Assembly (NCBI GenBank): GCA_963756975.1
Contig: CAVWPS010000002.1
Span: 992,001 to 1,056,000, forward strand
Reading direction: 5' to 3'
Length of the DNA: 64,000 nucleotides
Source of the DNA: CAVRQM01 sp963756975
GTDB lineage: Bacteria > Pseudomonadota > Alphaproteobacteria > Acetobacterales > Acetobacteraceae
Below the pieces are notes generated by a model. That model saw only the letters and a program-made list of their open reading frames with translations. It had not been told where the DNA came from and made no database searches. Below, piece by piece: positions 27,628 through 36,480 of this stretch. A program made the translations under genes and the position numbers. The stretch's first letter is position 1, and the number at the start of each line of letters is the position of its first letter.

Positions 27628-30600
27628 GTGCGAACGACCCCGATTGCACTGGTCTACCTCCTCGCGCTCGCCGGATGCGCCGGCCCACCGCCCAGCGCGT
27701 ATGTCGGCGGCAGCAGCCGTGGCAGCGTCGCGGGCGTCGACCTCGGGAAGGATGCGGCGGGCGAGGCGTGCACGCAGCAGACGACCGCGGGCGGTGCCTC
27801 GATCTTCTGCGGCAAATGGGACCAGCCGAGCGGCCACATCGCCCAGACACCCGGCACGGATGCCGATCTGCGCGCGGTCGCGGTGTCGAGCCAGTGGCGC
27901 AACGCGCTCGACAACCGCTTCGACTGCGGCGAGCCGACCACGACCAGCATCCTGGGCAACGCGCCCGCGCTGCTGATGAACTGCACCCGCAAGGTCGGCG
28001 GCTGGCCGCAGGCGGCGCTGGTCGCGGGCGTCGACGGCCACGTCTATGTCGCGGACGGCATCTTGCCCGCGCTGCCGGTGCTGGAGCGCGGGATTGGCGT
28101 GCTGTCCGGCCGGGTGAGCGCCACGGCGGCCACGGCCCTGCCGCAGGGCCAGGCCGACTCGCTGGCCGCGTCACGCCTCGCCGCGCAATCGTTCGGCGCG
28201 GGCGATATCGGGCAGTACCAGCAACTGATGGTCGCCGGCACGCGCGCCAATCTGGCCGAAAGTTTCGTCCCGGCCGAGAGCGCCTACCGCGCCGCCTACG
28301 CGCTGCAGCAAAAGACGCTCGGCCGCGACGATCCGAACACCGCCGTGCCGCTGATGCTGATCGCCCTGAATTTGTCAGATCAGGGCCGCACCGCCGAGGC
28401 CGACGAGGATTTCGCCCGCGCGGACCGGCTGGTCGCCCGCACGGCCGATCCGACCGCGCTACCCCGTTTGCAGCATTACCGCGCGCTGAACGCGATCAAC
28501 GAGGGCAAATTCGCCGAAGCCCTGCCGCTGCTGCAAGCGGCCGAGGCGGGCTACGCGGCGCGGCTTCCGCCGGACATGCTCGCGATCCGGCCGGACGTCC
28601 CGCGCGGCCCGCTGGTCGTGTCGCGGCGCAACGCCGGGGCCGATGCGCCGAGCGACACCGGCCTGATGGAGCCGGACCAGCAGACCGCGCTGATCGGCGT
28701 CATCGAGACCCGCCGCTACGAGGCGATCGTGTTGCGCCAACTGAACCGCCCGGCGGAGGCGACCGCCGTCATCCGCTCCGCCGAGCAGCTCGCGTCGTCG
28801 CGCAACCTCACGCAACGCGACCTGACCGCGCGGCTATACCGGACCGCGTCGCTGGTCGACGATGAGGCGGCACAGGGCACCGGCTACGGCGGCATGTTGC
28901 GCGCGTCGCGCGATTTCGGCCTGTCGCAACCGGGCACGCGCCCGCTGGCCCAGACGGAGCTTTTGCGCGCCGGACAGGAAATGCAGGCCGGCTCGCCCTC
29001 GAACGCGCTGATCCTGTGCCGCCGGGCGGGAATCCTGCTTCGTGAGCTGAAGGCCGGCACCAGTGTCGCGTTGATCTCCCCGTGCCTGCGCGCGTACGCG
29101 GCGGAAGCCGCACAGGATCCGGCGCAGCGGCAACCCTTGCTGAAGGAGATGTTCGCGACCTCGCAACTGGTCCAGGGCGGCATCACCGCGCAGCAGATCG
29201 CGCTCGCGTCCGCGCGGCTGGTCGAGAGTGCGAAAGACCCGCGCATCGCGCAGGCCATTCGCCGGCAACAGGATGCGAGCCTCACGCTGTCCACCCTGCA
29301 ACGCGAAGCGGACGCGCAGGCGGACAATGCGGAGGCCGGCACGCGTCCGGCGGGTGCCACCACGCCGGAAGATCTGGCGAAGCAGACGAAAGCGGCACAG
29401 GCGTCGCTGGCCGACGCGGACGCGGCGCTGCAGGCGGCGGCCCCGAATTACGGCGAGCTGGTGCAGGAGGTCGTCTCGGCCGACGACGTGTTGACCGCAC
29501 TCGCACCGGGTGAGGCGTTCGCGTCGATCACGCTCGATCGTGACGGCGGCTGGGTGTTCGTGCTGCGGGACGGCACCGTCACCGCCGTCCCGACCAAGGC
29601 CAACCTCGCCGATGTGACCGCGATGGTGAAGCGGATCCGCACGACGATCGAGCCGACCGGCGACAGCCCGCCCGCGTTCGACATCGCCGACGCGCAGGCG
29701 ATCTACACCGACACGCTCGGACAGGCGGACGCGCAGCTTGCCGGCGCGCAATCGCTGACGGTCGTGCCGGTCGGGCCGCTGCTGTCGCTGCCGTTCGGGC
29801 TGCTGCTGACCGGCCCCGCGACCCAGAACGCGCTCGCGACCGCGCCGTGGCTGATGCAGAAATACGCGATCACCCATGTGCCCGCGCCGGCGAACTTCGT
29901 CACGCTGCGCAAAGCCGCCGCGACCTCGCACGCGACGCAACCGTATTACGGGTTCGGCGACTTCCATCCGGTCACGCTGGCGCAGGCCGAGCACACTTTC
30001 CCGGCCCGCTCCTGCGAGGACAGCGCCAAGCTGTTCGCGGGCCTGCCGCCGTTGCCGTTCGCGCGCAAGGAACTCACCGCCGCGCGGTTGCTGATGGGCG
30101 GCGCGCCGGGCGACGAGCTGGAAGGGTCCGCGTTCAGCACGCCGGCCGTGCTGCATCTGGACTTGCGGCCGTATCGGGTGTTGCATTTCGCCACCCATGC
30201 CCTGTTGCCAAGCGATCTTCGGTGCGAGACCGAGCCGGCCATCGTCACATCCGCACCCCCGGGCGCGATCGACGCGAGCGGCGCGCTGATGACGTCGTCG
30301 GACGTGACGAACATGCAGCTCGACGCGGACGTCGTGATCCTGTCGGCGTGCAACACCGGCGGGCCGAACGGCGAGACGTCGGGCGAGAGCCTGTCCGGGC
30401 TGGCGCGGGCATTCTTCTACGCGGGCGCGCGGTCGCTGATGGTCACGCACTGGTCGGTCAACGATCAGGCGACGGCGCTGCTGGTGGCGGGAACGTTGCA
30501 GCGGCTGCGCGCGGGCGACCCGCTCGGCGTCGCCGGCGCGTTGCGGGGCGCGCAGAAATCGATGCTGGCGGAAGCAGGCCACGGTCTGCCGGCCGAAATC

Positions 30601-30702
30601 GCGCATCCGTTCTATTGGGCGCCGTTCGCGCTGGTCGGCGAAGGCCGGGGCCGGACGGTGTCGGCGCGTGCCGCGACGGCCAACGCGGTGGCGGGGCTTT
30701 GA
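27628..30702 (+). CDS. CHAT-domain (caspase-like) protease lipoprotein
   Basis: The 1,024-residue protein starts at a GTG three bases after the exoprotein stop. It has a lipobox (L-A-L-A-G-C, Cys17), so it is probably membrane anchored. Residues ~190-560 contain helical, TPR-like repeats (e.g. NLSDQGRTAEADEDFARADR), and residues ~650-1010 are a CHAT domain with the catalytic His857 in VLHFATHALL and Cys908 in VILSACNTGG. CHAT proteins are cysteine peptidases of the caspase/separase clan. Linkage to FhaC/FHA genes suggests a function in processing or release of the exoprotein, but that is inference. Its stop overlaps the TTG start of the kinase gene (TTGA). Confidence 0.88.
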   Translation: MRTTPIALVYLLALAGCAGPPPSAYVGGSSRGSVAGVDLGKDAAGEACTQQTTAGGASIFCGKWDQPSGHIAQTPGTDADLRAVAVSSQWRNALDNRFDCGEPTTTSILGNAPALLMNCTRKVGGWPQAALVAGVDGHVYVADGILPALPVLERGIGVLSGRVSATAATALPQGQADSLAASRLAAQSFGAGDIGQYQQLMVAGTRANLAESFVPAESAYRAAYALQQKTLGRDDPNTAVPLMLIALNLSDQGRTAEADEDFARADRLVARTADPTALPRLQHYRALNAINEGKFAEALPLLQAAEAGYAARLPPDMLAIRPDVPRGPLVVSRRNAGADAPSDTGLMEPDQQTALIGVIETRRYEAIVLRQLNRPAEATAVIRSAEQLASSRNLTQRDLTARLYRTASLVDDEAAQGTGYGGMLRASRDFGLSQPGTRPLAQTELLRAGQEMQAGSPSNALILCRRAGILLRELKAGTSVALISPCLRAYAAEAAQDPAQRQPLLKEMFATSQLVQGGITAQQIALASARLVESAKDPRIAQAIRRQQDASLTLSTLQREADAQADNAEAGTRPAGATTPEDLAKQTKAAQASLADADAALQAAAPNYGELVQEVVSADDVLTALAPGEAFASITLDRDGGWVFVLRDGTVTAVPTKANLADVTAMVKRIRTTIEPTGDSPPAFDIADAQAIYTDTLGQADAQLAGAQSLTVVPVGPLLSLPFGLLLTGPATQNALATAPWLMQKYAITHVPAPANFVTLRKAAATSHATQPYYGFGDFHPVTLAQAEHTFPARSCEDSAKLFAGLPPLPFARKELTAARLLMGGAPGDELEGSAFSTPAVLHLDLRPYRVLHFATHALLPSDLRCETEPAIVTSAPPGAIDASGALMTSSDVTNMQLDADVVILSACNTGGPNGETSGESLSGLARAFFYAGARSLMVTHWSVNDQATALLVAGTLQRLRAGDPLGVAGALRGAQKSMLAEAGHGLPAEIAHPFYWAPFALVGEGRGRTVSARAATANAVAGL

Positions 30703-33056
30703 GCGCGTCGAACCCGCCATCGCTCGGGAAGTATGAAATCCGCGGCACGCTCGGCAAGGGCGCGATGGGGATCGTGTACGACGGCTGGGATCCGGTGATC
30801 GACCGGCGCGTCGCGATCAAGACGGTGCGCCTGCCGGACGCCAACGACGAGGAGGCGATCGAAGGTCTCGCGCGTTTCAAGCGCGAGGCGCAGGCGGCCG
30901 GCCGGCTGACGCACCCGAACATCGTCGGCGTGTTCGACTACGGCGAGACGGCGGACGTCGCCTACATCGTCATGGAATTCGTCGAGGGAAAGTCGCTGAA
31001 AGAGGTGCTCGGCACCAACGAGCGGATGACGGCAGCCCGCGCGATCCGGCTGATGGAAGACGTGCTGGCCGGGCTATCCTACAGCCACGGGCGCGGCGTG
31101 GTGCACCGGGACATCAAGCCGGCCAACATCATGATGGCCGGCGAACGCGCGAAGATCGCGGATTTCGGCATCGCCCGGATCGAGGCGAGCAGCATGACGC
31201 AGGCCGGGACCGTGCTCGGCACGCCCGCCTACATGTCGCCGGAACAGTTCATGGGCCAGGTCGTCGACCGCCGGACCGACATCTATTCGTGCGGCGTGAT
31301 GTTCTACCAGTTGCTCGCGGGCGAGCGTCCGTTCGAGGGCAGCATGACGGCGATCATGCACAAGGCGCTGACAACGACGCCGCCCCGCCCGTCGGAGTTG
31401 GCCGTCACCTCGCCCGCCAGCCTCGACGCCGTGGTGGCCAAGGCGATGGCGCGGCGGCCCGAGGATCGGTTCGACACGGCCGACGCGTTCGCGGCCGCCC
31501 TGCGGGCGCACGCCGACGTGCCGGACGACCCGTTCGCGAGCGACGAGACGATGGTCGCGGCTCCTCGTGCGGCGGCCGCCGCACGGCCCCAGCCGGTCGC
31601 CGCCCCGATCGCCGCCGCGCCTCCGCCGGCGAAACGGAGCAAGCTGCCGCTGTTCGCGGGGGCCGGCGTGGGGGTCGTCGGCATCGCCGCCGCGATCTGG
31701 TTCCTGCTGCCCGGCCCGCCCCCGACGGTTCTGCCGACGCGGCAGGTGACGCTCGCCGAGCCGCCGGCGACCGCGACGCCCCAGGCGATCACGCCGTCGA
31801 CGGCCGCAGCGCCGGCTACCACAGCGCCCGCTGCCACCAAGCCCGCGTCGTTGCCGCCGACCGAGCAGGCGTCGGTTCCGGCTGCCCAGCCGGCTGCCGA
31901 AGCGACCGCCGCGCCGTCGCAACAACTCGCCTCGGCCGACGTGCCGCCGCCGGTGGCCACGTCGCACCGGGACAGCGCCGGCCTGCCGCCCAGCACGCTC
32001 GTCAGCCCGGCGATGCCGCCGCCCACCGCCGTTTCGTCGCAGGCCGAGCAGAGTGCCCCGTCCACCGCCTCGCCATTCGTGATCGCGCCCAACTCGCCGC
32101 AACCGGCGGCCGTCGGTGTGCCGTCCGCGAGTGTCGCCACGTCAGCCGAGCCGCTCGCCGTCACCGCCGCCGTTCAGCCGACGGCGGAACCGGCGCGCGT
32201 CGCGAACCTCGCGACATCCGAAGCCCCCGCGGCCGTCACGGCGACCCTGCCGCCGGCGCACACCGACGGCGTCGCGGCATCATCGTCGCCCGCCGCCGCC
32301 GCCCAACCGTCGACGCCGCCGCAGCACCTCGCAGCCCTGGTGCAGCCGGTCGTGCCGCCGCAGGCGACAGCACCGCTTCGCACCGCCGCCGCGATCCAGG
32401 CCGCGTTGTCCGTCACTGTGCCCAGCACGGCGTGCAGTCTCGTCCGCACCGCGACCACGGGCGGCGGCGACGTCACCGTGTCGGGCGTCTCGGGAGCGGA
32501 AGCCGCGTTGCGGGAAGCGGTCGCGGCCGCCGAACCCGTCAACGTCGCGTGGAACGTCCAGAAATTCGACGGCCCCTACTGCCCTGCGCTCGACGTGCTG
32601 CGCGCGGCGTCTGACGCGAGCCATGCCCGCGCGGGGCTCGACTTGGCACAGGCCGGCGGCGCGGCACCGCTGACCGACAACGCGGTGATCGCGTTGCGCG
32701 CGATCATGCCGGGGTTCGGCGGCTATCTGCACGTCGCGTATCTGCAGCATGATTCCACGGTGTCGCCGCTGGTACCCGGGCCGGGCTACCCGTCGCAGAC
32801 ATACGCGGCGCGCAGCGAGATCACGCTCGGGACGGAGCGGCCGGACTTTCCGGGCTGGCATGTCGGGCCGCCGTTCGGCACCGACATGATCGTCGCGATC
32901 GCCAGCACCGCACCGCTGTTCGCGCAGCCGCTGCCGGACTCGCAGCCGCTGCCGGCCTACCTCGCGGCGCTGAAATCCGCGATGGCCGATCTGCGACGGC
33001 ACGGCGGCAGCCTCGCCGCCGCCGCCGTCGTGCTGGACACCCGCCCCGCGCCCTGA
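30699..33056 (+). CDS. ppkA: T6SS-associated serine/threonine kinase, PpkA-like
   Basis: The 785-residue protein has a complete Hanks-type kinase domain at ~12-270: GKGAMGIVY, VAIKTV, HRDIKPANI, ADFGIAR and GTPAYMSPEQF. A single membrane helix follows (~316-338, FAGAGVGVVGIAAAIWFLLP), then a ~250-residue Ala/Pro linker and a periplasmic C-terminal domain (~560-785) with FPGWHVGPPFGTDMIVAIAS, characteristic of the DUF4384-type domain found in T6SS kinases. PpkA phosphorylates T6SS components that are then bound by the FHA protein; tagH is present at 60795. The TTG start at 30699 overlaps the CHAT gene stop. The juxtamembrane segment ASDETMVAAP (Thr284) resembles an autophosphorylation/FHA-binding site. 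Confidence 0.87.
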   Translation: MSASNPPSLGKYEIRGTLGKGAMGIVYDGWDPVIDRRVAIKTVRLPDANDEEAIEGLARFKREAQAAGRLTHPNIVGVFDYGETADVAYIVMEFVEGKSLKEVLGTNERMTAARAIRLMEDVLAGLSYSHGRGVVHRDIKPANIMMAGERAKIADFGIARIEASSMTQAGTVLGTPAYMSPEQFMGQVVDRRTDIYSCGVMFYQLLAGERPFEGSMTAIMHKALTTTPPRPSELAVTSPASLDAVVAKAMARRPEDRFDTADAFAAALRAHADVPDDPFASDETMVAAPRAAAAARPQPVAAPIAAAPPPAKRSKLPLFAGAGVGVVGIAAAIWFLLPGPPPTVLPTRQVTLAEPPATATPQAITPSTAAAPATTAPAATKPASLPPTEQASVPAAQPAAEATAAPSQQLASADVPPPVATSHRDSAGLPPSTLVSPAMPPPTAVSSQAEQSAPSTASPFVIAPNSPQPAAVGVPSASVATSAEPLAVTAAVQPTAEPARVANLATSEAPAAVTATLPPAHTDGVAASSSPAAAAQPSTPPQHLAALVQPVVPPQATAPLRTAAAIQAALSVTVPSTACSLVRTATTGGGDVTVSGVSGAEAALREAVAAAEPVNVAWNVQKFDGPYCPALDVLRAASDASHARAGLDLAQAGGAAPLTDNAVIALRAIMPGFGGYLHVAYLQHDSTVSPLVPGPGYPSQTYAARSEITLGTERPDFPGWHVGPPFGTDMIVAIASTAPLFAQPLPDSQPLPAYLAALKSAMADLRRHGGSLAAAAVVLDTRPAP

Positions 33057-34051
33057 CGCCTTTTTCGGCGCGGCGTCGTGACGGGCGCGGCCGCTTGCTG
33101 CGCTGTCTTCGGCAGCGGGAACGGCTTGTCGGTCGTCACGTCGCGCAACCAGCAGGACGGCATGCTGGCCAGGAAACTGGCGCGGATCTGATTCAATCGC
33201 GGCACCGGAATGCCGATCTGGCCAGGGTCGAAGAATTTCGGATCCGGCGTGTGCATCAGATACGCCTGCATCTCGTTGGCCATCAGATCCTCGAGCGCCG
33301 GATCGTAGCCTTCGGAGGCCAAATAGGTGCGAAACGCGGCCCGCTCCGAGGGCGTCAGCACCGACTGCCAGATCGTGCCGACGAAGCGGGCATAGACCGG
33401 ATTGGTGAAATACTCACCGTGCGACAGCTCATGATGCAAAATCGTGGCCCGCGCCGCCGCGTCGACGCCGTTCGCGGTATCGGCGCGCGGCACGGTGATG
33501 ATCGCACCGAGCCCGAACGGTTCCGCCTTCGCCTGCGCCATGAGTGCCCGCAACTGCTGCTCGGCCGGCGTCAGGGCGACATGGTCGCGATCGGCCAGCG
33601 CGAAGAAGTTCACCAGGTCGGACCCGCGATAATCGTGCCCGTAATAATACGTCTCGGGCGTATCCCCGCCCGCCTTGATCGCGGCGGCCAGATCCGCGTC
33701 GTTCAGCAATCGGTCGTGCGGTACGCCCGATCGCTCCGCCCATGCCGCCATCCGGTTCAGCATCTGTCCTTGCTCGGCCAGCGTCGGGAAGTCGACGATC
33801 AGGATCGCCGGGTTGGGCGCGAAGCGAAACACGGTGCGTGTGGCGACACTTTCCGCACCGACCGCCGCCTCGGTCGTCGACGGGATGATCGCCACAGCCG
33901 GCGGGGCGGGCGCGCGTTGCCACCAGAACAGCCCGCCGCCAGCCGCCGCCAGCACGACGACCGCCACCGCGATCAGCGTGTACGGCGTGCGGCGCGCGCG
34001 GGGTGGCCCGGGCCGGCGGATGATGACGGTGTCGTCGGCGTTCCGGGCCAT
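32957..34051 (-). CDS. Membrane-anchored putative zinc metalloprotease, T6SS-linked
   Basis: The 364-residue protein has an N-terminal cytoplasmic tail with D-D-T-V-I-I-R-R-P, one membrane helix (~22-44, ending F-W-W-Q) and an extracytoplasmic domain with a gluzincin-like site: ILHHELSHGEYF (H207-E-x-x-H211) and, about 60 residues later, NEMQAYLMH, where the Glu could be the third zinc ligand. I do not recognise a named family. The N-terminal D-x-T-V-I motif is shared with TssL in this locus, hinting at control by the adjacent kinase. The last ~33 codons run antisense to the 3' end of the kinase gene and look low-complexity and basic, so the true C-terminus may be less conserved. Confidence 0.65.
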   Translation of the reverse strand: MARNADDTVIIRRPGPPRARRTPYTLIAVAVVVLAAAGGGLFWWQRAPAPPAVAIIPSTTEAAVGAESVATRTVFRFAPNPAILIVDFPTLAEQGQMLNRMAAWAERSGVPHDRLLNDADLAAAIKAGGDTPETYYYGHDYRGSDLVNFFALADRDHVALTPAEQQLRALMAQAKAEPFGLGAIITVPRADTANGVDAAARATILHHELSHGEYFTNPVYARFVGTIWQSVLTPSERAAFRTYLASEGYDPALEDLMANEMQAYLMHTPDPKFFDPGQIGIPVPRLNQIRASFLASMPSCWLRDVTTDKPFPLPKTAQQAAAPVTTPRRKRRQGAGRVSSTTAAAARLPPCRRRSAIADFSAAR

Positions 34052-34070
34052 GGGTCCGGCCCGGCCGGGG

Positions 34071-34724
34071 TTACGCGCCGAGGTTGATCACTTGGACGCG
34101 GCGGTTACGCGGCTCCGGCGTGTTGGCCGGCGTCTGCACCAGCAACCCGTCCTCGCCCATGCCGACCGGCTCCAGACGGGCCGGGTCGATCTTGAACGTG
34201 TTGGCCAGGAAATCGACGACCGTCTGCGCGCGGCGCGTCGACAGCGTCTTGTTCATGTCGGGCGAACCGGCGGTGTCGGTGTGACCCTCGATCCGGAACT
34301 TGTAGGTGGACAGCGTGGCGCTCGACAGCGCGCGGCCGAGCTGGGTCAACGTCTTGATCGCGGCGGGCGTGAGGTCGGCGGAGTTGGTGGCGAACTGCAC
34401 GGTCAGGTTGACCGACGGCGCCTCGTTCGTCGCCGCGTCCGGCTGCGGAACGGCGGCCGGGATTTTCGCGGGACGCGGCGCGGACGCGGCGGCGCGCGCG
34501 ACCGGGGCGGCCGCGGTGGGTGCGGCCGGGGTGGCGGCCGGCGCGTCGTTGGTGGCGCTCGGCTTCACCGGCCGGATGCCGCGCGTGCCGCCCAGCAAAC
34601 CGGCACCGGGACGCAGCGACTTGATGATCGAGTCCGCCGACGGATCCTGTGCATAACCGCGATGGGTGACGAGCACGGCCGCGATCAGCAGGCCGGCGAT
34701 GCGAAGTCGTTTGAATGCGGTCAC
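34071..34724 (-). CDS. OmpA-family peptidoglycan-binding protein
   Basis: A signal peptide (~1-25, ending G-Y-A-Q) is followed by an Ala/Pro-rich linker and a C-terminal OmpA/MotB domain (~105-217): VQFATNSADLTPAAIKTL, FRIEGHTDTAGSPDMNK, LSTRRAQTVVDFL and RNRRVQV. The domain binds the peptidoglycan meso-diaminopimelate peptide. It lies just upstream (19 bases) of the metalloprotease gene on the same strand and divergent from the PAAR gene, so it may tether a T6SS-linked envelope complex to the wall. Confidence 0.88.
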   Translation of the reverse strand: MTAFKRLRIAGLLIAAVLVTHRGYAQDPSADSIIKSLRPGAGLLGGTRGIRPVKPSATNDAPAATPAAPTAAAPVARAAASAPRPAKIPAAVPQPDAATNEAPSVNLTVQFATNSADLTPAAIKTLTQLGRALSSATLSTYKFRIEGHTDTAGSPDMNKTLSTRRAQTVVDFLANTFKIDPARLEPVGMGEDGLLVQTPANTPEPRNRRVQVINLGA

Positions 34725-34802
34725 GCGACGATCCCCTATTTGTTCCGTTGCAAGGTAGACCGGTCGCGCGCGAAAGTCTGCGCTAATTCCGACACGACGC
34801 TC

Positions 34803-34816
34803 CGGTCTTGACCGGA
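34803..34816. promoter_or_regulatory. Perfect inverted repeat in the divergent ompA/PAAR promoter region
   Basis: CCGGTC-TT-GACCGG is a perfect 6-bp inverted repeat with a 2-base spacer. A compact palindrome of the same half-sites, GACCGGTC, occurs at 34758-34765 in the same 137-base divergent gap. Two sites with shared GACCGG half-sites suggest an operator pair for a dimeric regulator. TCTAAT at 34843-34848 could be a -10 element for the PAAR-led operon, without a good -35. All of this is inference from pattern. Confidence 0.35.
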
Positions 34817-34861
34817 AGCCGTCTCAGGCATTTGTTCGACGTCTAATCGGGAGCGGATCGA

Positions 34862-35248
34862 ATGGGGCAGCCGGCGGCTCGGCTCGGCGACATGGTGCTG
34901 CAAAGTGCCCCGCACTGCCACGCGCCGATCCACCCCCCGGCGCTGGTGCCGACGCCGGTGCCGCACCCGGCCCTTCCGCTGGCGATCATCGTCGGCGCGC
35001 CGACCGTCCTGATCGGCGGCGCACCGGCCGCGCGCCTCAGCGACATGACGGCGCTGTGCACGTTGCCGACCTGCGTGCCGGGCGGACCGGGCATGATTTC
35101 AAAGGCGTCCGCCACCGTCATGATCGGCGGCCTGCCGGCCGCGCGTGTCGGCGACATGACGATGCACGCCGCGTGCGTCGCGCCGATCCCCTCGCCGACC
35201 GGCCAGATCATTCCGCCGGGTTGCCCGACGGTGCTGATCGGCGGCTGA
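34862..35248 (+). CDS. PAAR-domain protein (T6SS spike tip)
   Basis: PAAR proteins sharpen the VgrG trimer and can carry effectors. The 128-residue protein is a stand-alone PAAR: QPAARLGDMVLQSAPHCHAP at the N-terminus, VLIGGAPAARLSDMT, MIGGLPAARVGDMT, and the end PTVLIGG. Conserved His and Cys residues (HCH near 18-20, C55, C60, H111, C114) are candidate metal ligands at the cone tip. The GGxPAARxxDMT unit occurs twice, typical of the fold. It opens the plus-strand T6SS run and overlaps the methyltransferase start by one base (TGATG). Confidence 0.92.
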   Translation: MGQPAARLGDMVLQSAPHCHAPIHPPALVPTPVPHPALPLAIIVGAPTVLIGGAPAARLSDMTALCTLPTCVPGGPGMISKASATVMIGGLPAARVGDMTMHAACVAPIPSPTGQIIPPGCPTVLIGG

Positions 35249-36477
35249 TGCGTCGCAGCCACTTTTCGGCATGGGCGCCGCACTGCCCGGTCTGCGCCCG
35301 CGATCGCGGCCTGACGCCGCCGCTGATCTTGACGGAGGGCGCGACCGAACGCGACGACGACGTCTTGTCCGGCACGCTGGTCTGCGCCGACGCGGCGTGC
35401 CGGCACGAATATCCGATCGTCGACGGCATCCCGATCATCACGCCGGCATTGCGCAAATTGCTCGGCGAGCGCGCGGTCGAATTGCTGCTGCGCGACGACC
35501 TCGACCCGGCGGCACTGAGCCTGCTGGGCGACGCGCTCGGGCCGGACAGCTGGCTCGACGTCGTGCGGCAGGGCGTCTCGACCTATGCCTGGGACGCGTA
35601 CGCCGACCTCGATCCGGCGGAGGGCACCGCCGAACCGGTGCCGGGCGCGGCGTCGCGCTGTTTGGCCCGGCTGCTGATGCTGGCAGGGCCATTGCGGGCG
35701 ACCGAACGCGTGCTCGATCTCGGCTGCGCCGCCGGGCGCACCACGTTCGATTGCGCGGCGACGGGCGGCGCACTGGTGCTCGGGATCGACAGCAATCTGG
35801 CCTTGCTGCGGCTCGCGCGGGGCGTCGCGACGTCGGGGCGTGTCGCGTACGGCCGCCGCCGGATCGGCATCGTCTACGACGAGCGCCGGTTCGACGCCGA
35901 TCTGCCGGGGCGCGAGCGGGTGGATTTCTGGGCTTGCGACGCGACGGCATTGCCGTTCGCATCCGAGAGCGCGGACATGATCGTGGCGCTCAACCTGCTC
36001 GACTGCGTCGCCGATCCGGTCGCGCTGTTGCGGGCCATGATGGCGGCGCTACGGCCCGGCGGCGCGATGCTGCTGGCCACACCGTTCGATTGGTCGACTC
36101 GGGCGACGCCCGTCACCGGCTGGATCGGCGGCCACTCGCAGCGCGGCGAGGGCGAGGGCGCCGCCGAGCCGCTGCTGCTTGCGTTGCTGACGGATGGCGC
36201 GAACCCGCAATCGATCGCCGGTCTGAAAATTACCGGCATCTGCGATCAGCCGTGGCACACGCGCCTGCACGATCGCTCCTCGGTGCTATACAAGACACAT
36301 CTTGTCGCGTTGCGGCGTGACGATCCGCGCTGTTTGCCCGCTGGACAAGCGGATCGTCCGGTGGATATTCTTACCATGTCCGAAACGGGTGACTTCGCCG
36401 AGTGTCGGCGGTCGCCGGCCGCGCCGGAAACCAGGGACGACATGCCGGACGAGTTTCCCGCGTCGACGACGGGCTAA
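35248..36477 (+). CDS. SAM-dependent methyltransferase with N-terminal zinc ribbon
   Basis: The 409-residue product begins with a Trm112-like zinc-ribbon element (C-P-V-C ... C-A-D-A-A-C-R-H-E-Y-P-I-V-D-G-I-P-I), then a class I methyltransferase domain: VLDLGCAAGRTTFDCA (SAM loop), VLGIDSNLALLRLA, FWACDATALPFASESADM and RPGGAMLLATPF. Substrate is unknown. Position between PAAR and tssA, with one-base overlap upstream and 3 bases to tssA, indicates co-expression with the T6SS, so it might modify a secretion component or effector. The last ~60 residues are low in recognisable structure. Confidence 0.78.
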   Translation: MRRSHFSAWAPHCPVCARDRGLTPPLILTEGATERDDDVLSGTLVCADAACRHEYPIVDGIPIITPALRKLLGERAVELLLRDDLDPAALSLLGDALGPDSWLDVVRQGVSTYAWDAYADLDPAEGTAEPVPGAASRCLARLLMLAGPLRATERVLDLGCAAGRTTFDCAATGGALVLGIDSNLALLRLARGVATSGRVAYGRRRIGIVYDERRFDADLPGRERVDFWACDATALPFASESADMIVALNLLDCVADPVALLRAMMAALRPGGAMLLATPFDWSTRATPVTGWIGGHSQRGEGEGAAEPLLLALLTDGANPQSIAGLKITGICDQPWHTRLHDRSSVLYKTHLVALRRDDPRCLPAGQADRPVDILTMSETGDFAECRRSPAAPETRDDMPDEFPASTTG

Positions 36478-36480
36478 GGC

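Noticed and set aside
22234..28041. Very long minus-strand open frame opposite the exoprotein
   Set aside because: Arg/Gly/Ala-rich shadow of a GC-rich repetitive gene; no domain, no ribosome site, and repeats mirror the plus-strand codons.
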